Notes under the pieces: model-generated
What the model saw: the letters and a program-made list of their open reading frames with translations, nothing else
What the model was told of the DNA's origin: nothing
The model's database searches: none
Origin: NORP240 sp965222175
GTDB taxonomy: Bacteria > Pseudomonadota > Gammaproteobacteria > Pseudomonadales > Pseudohongiellaceae
Direction: 5' to 3'
DNA: 64,000 nucleotides
Assembly (NCBI GenBank): GCA_965222175.1
Contig: OZ244938.1
Span: 3,410,001 to 3,474,000, forward strand
Program-made: the position numbers and the translations under genes
In this document: positions 63,015 to 64,000 of the stretch, one piece after another
Layout: each line of letters opens with the position of its first letter
How positions within the stretch are numbered: the stretch's first letter is position 1

Positions 63015-63890
63015 ATGTGTGACGAAATTACTCAGAAAGATGCCGACAAGTACCTGAAACGCAACGGTGTAAGCCGTCGCAAATTCAACAAACTGTCTGC
63101 CACCGCGGCCCTGGCAGCCATGTTGCCACCGGTAGCCAATGCCCAGCCCGTGTCGGAGCGGGACGTGGAGATCACCACCCCGGACGGCGTGGCAGACTGC
63201 TACTTTGTCTATCCCTCCATGGGTGCCCATGCCGCGGTGCTGGTATGGCCGGATATCCTTGGCCTGCGTCCCGCCTTTCGGGAAATGGGTAAACGACTGG
63301 CCCGCTCCGGCTACGCCGTGCTCGTGGTCAACCCGTTTTACCGTGACGCCCGATCACCGGTAGTCAAAATGGGGGCCAGTTTCGGCGATACGGAAACCCG
63401 GAATATCGTGCTGCCCATGGCCCGCAATCTTAACGCCGATACCCACTTCACCGATGCCCGCGCTTTCGTCGCCTGGCTGGATCAGCAGAATGAAGTGGAT
63501 ACCAGCCGCGGAATCGGCACCACCGGTTACTGCATGGGCGGTCCCATGGTCATGCGTACGGCTGCAGCGGTGCCGGATCGAATTAAGGCAGGTGGCACCT
63601 TTCACGGCGGCGGCCTGGCCACCGACTCTCCTGACAGCCCCCATCGCCTGATCCCCCAGACTACGGCTGCCCTGTTGCATGCCGTGGCTGAAAACGACGA
63701 TGAGAACGATCCCGATGCCAAGTTCAAGTTGCGGGAAGCCTATGCCGCCGCCCGCCTGCCGGCGGAGGTGGAAGTCTACGAGGGTACGCTGCACGGCTGG
63801 TGTGCCATCGATTCCCAGGTATACCACCATGAACAGGCAGAACGGGCCTGGAGCCGCATGCTGGCACTGTTCGAGGACGCCCTGGCATAA
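63015..63890 (+). CDS. Tat-exported dienelactone hydrolase family protein
   Basis: This 291-residue alpha/beta hydrolase has a twin-arginine signal with SRRKFNKL (20-27), cleaved near residue 43 (ANAQ). The nucleophile elbow GYCMGG gives Cys173, and the histidine of GTLHGW is near residue 263, as in dienelactone hydrolases. Substrate is unknown. It probably acts folded in the periplasm. GGAAGGAG lies upstream of the ATG. Confidence 0.87.
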   Translation: MCDEITQKDADKYLKRNGVSRRKFNKLSATAALAAMLPPVANAQPVSERDVEITTPDGVADCYFVYPSMGAHAAVLVWPDILGLRPAFREMGKRLARSGYAVLVVNPFYRDARSPVVKMGASFGDTETRNIVLPMARNLNADTHFTDARAFVAWLDQQNEVDTSRGIGTTGYCMGGPMVMRTAAAVPDRIKAGGTFHGGGLATDSPDSPHRLIPQTTAALLHAVAENDDENDPDAKFKLREAYAAARLPAEVEVYEGTLHGWCAIDSQVYHHEQAERAWSRMLALFEDALA

Positions 63891-64000
63891 ACTGCCGCTG
63901 TCCTCTGGAGCGGTCAGTGCCACCGTGGTCGGGAGCAACCGTCTCCCGGCCAGCGTCCAGGTCAGAACTGAGGAACCTCTGTCTTTCCTGCATCCGTCAC

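Overview
This 64 kb window (about 58-60 % G+C) comes from a Gammaproteobacterium, probably a free-living aquatic one with a single sodium-driven polar flagellum. The evidence is an RpoN/FleQ-FleS-FleR type regulatory cascade, FlhF/FlhG pole-placement proteins, a PomA/PomB-type stator and gammaproteobacterial flagellar operons. Genus cannot be settled from the sequence alone.

Region 1 (1-7.3 kb) holds metabolic and envelope genes: the 3' end of a secreted beta-propeller protein, a PQQ-type sugar dehydrogenase, a fused 3-oxoacid CoA-transferase, a haem-containing virginiamycin-B-lyase-like protein, a small membrane protein, a periplasmic cupin and a DUF2007 zinc-ribbon protein.

Region 2 (7.3-54.6 kb) is a nearly complete polar flagellum cluster. 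In order along the window it contains: pilZ-pomB-pomA (-), fliL (+), an orphan transposase-like gene (+), fliT-fliS-fliD-flaG-fliC (-), flgL-K-J-I-H-G-F-E-D-C-B (-), flgA-flgM-flgN (+), fliA-flhG-flhF-flhA-flhB-fliR-Q-P-O-N-M-G (-), fleQ (+), fleS-fleR-fliE-fliF-fliH-fliI-fliJ (+), a small DUF6316-like gene (+), a universal stress protein (-), fliK plus a second fliN (+), and an EAL-HDOD protein (-). No chemotaxis gene lies in the window. Five good sigma-54 (-24/-12) promoters were found, before flgB, flgA, fliG, fleS and fliK. Four copies of a local sigma-28-like -10 element (GTCGTAGA) lie before fliC, flgM, pomA and fliL. Together they fit a hierarchy of FleQ/RpoN, then FleSR/RpoN, then FliA with FlgM as its brake.

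The unusual parts are as follows. fliG is missing from fliE-F-H-I-J and instead heads the fliM-N-O-P-Q-R-flhB-A operon. There are two FliN proteins: a divergent one at the usual place after fliM, and a canonical one after fliK. FleQ appears to lack the LFRS c-di-GMP motif of Pseudomonas FleQ. A PilZ gene follows pomB directly. FlgJ has only the rod domain.

Region 3 (54.6-64 kb) returns to envelope and metabolic genes: an exported amidase, a DUF3943 protein, a lipocalin-like protein, an ICMT/PEMT-like membrane methyltransferase, a LemA-DUF2207 pair, a duplicated NIPSNAP-like secreted protein and a Tat-exported dienelactone hydrolase. No tRNA, rRNA, CRISPR array or intact insertion sequence was seen.
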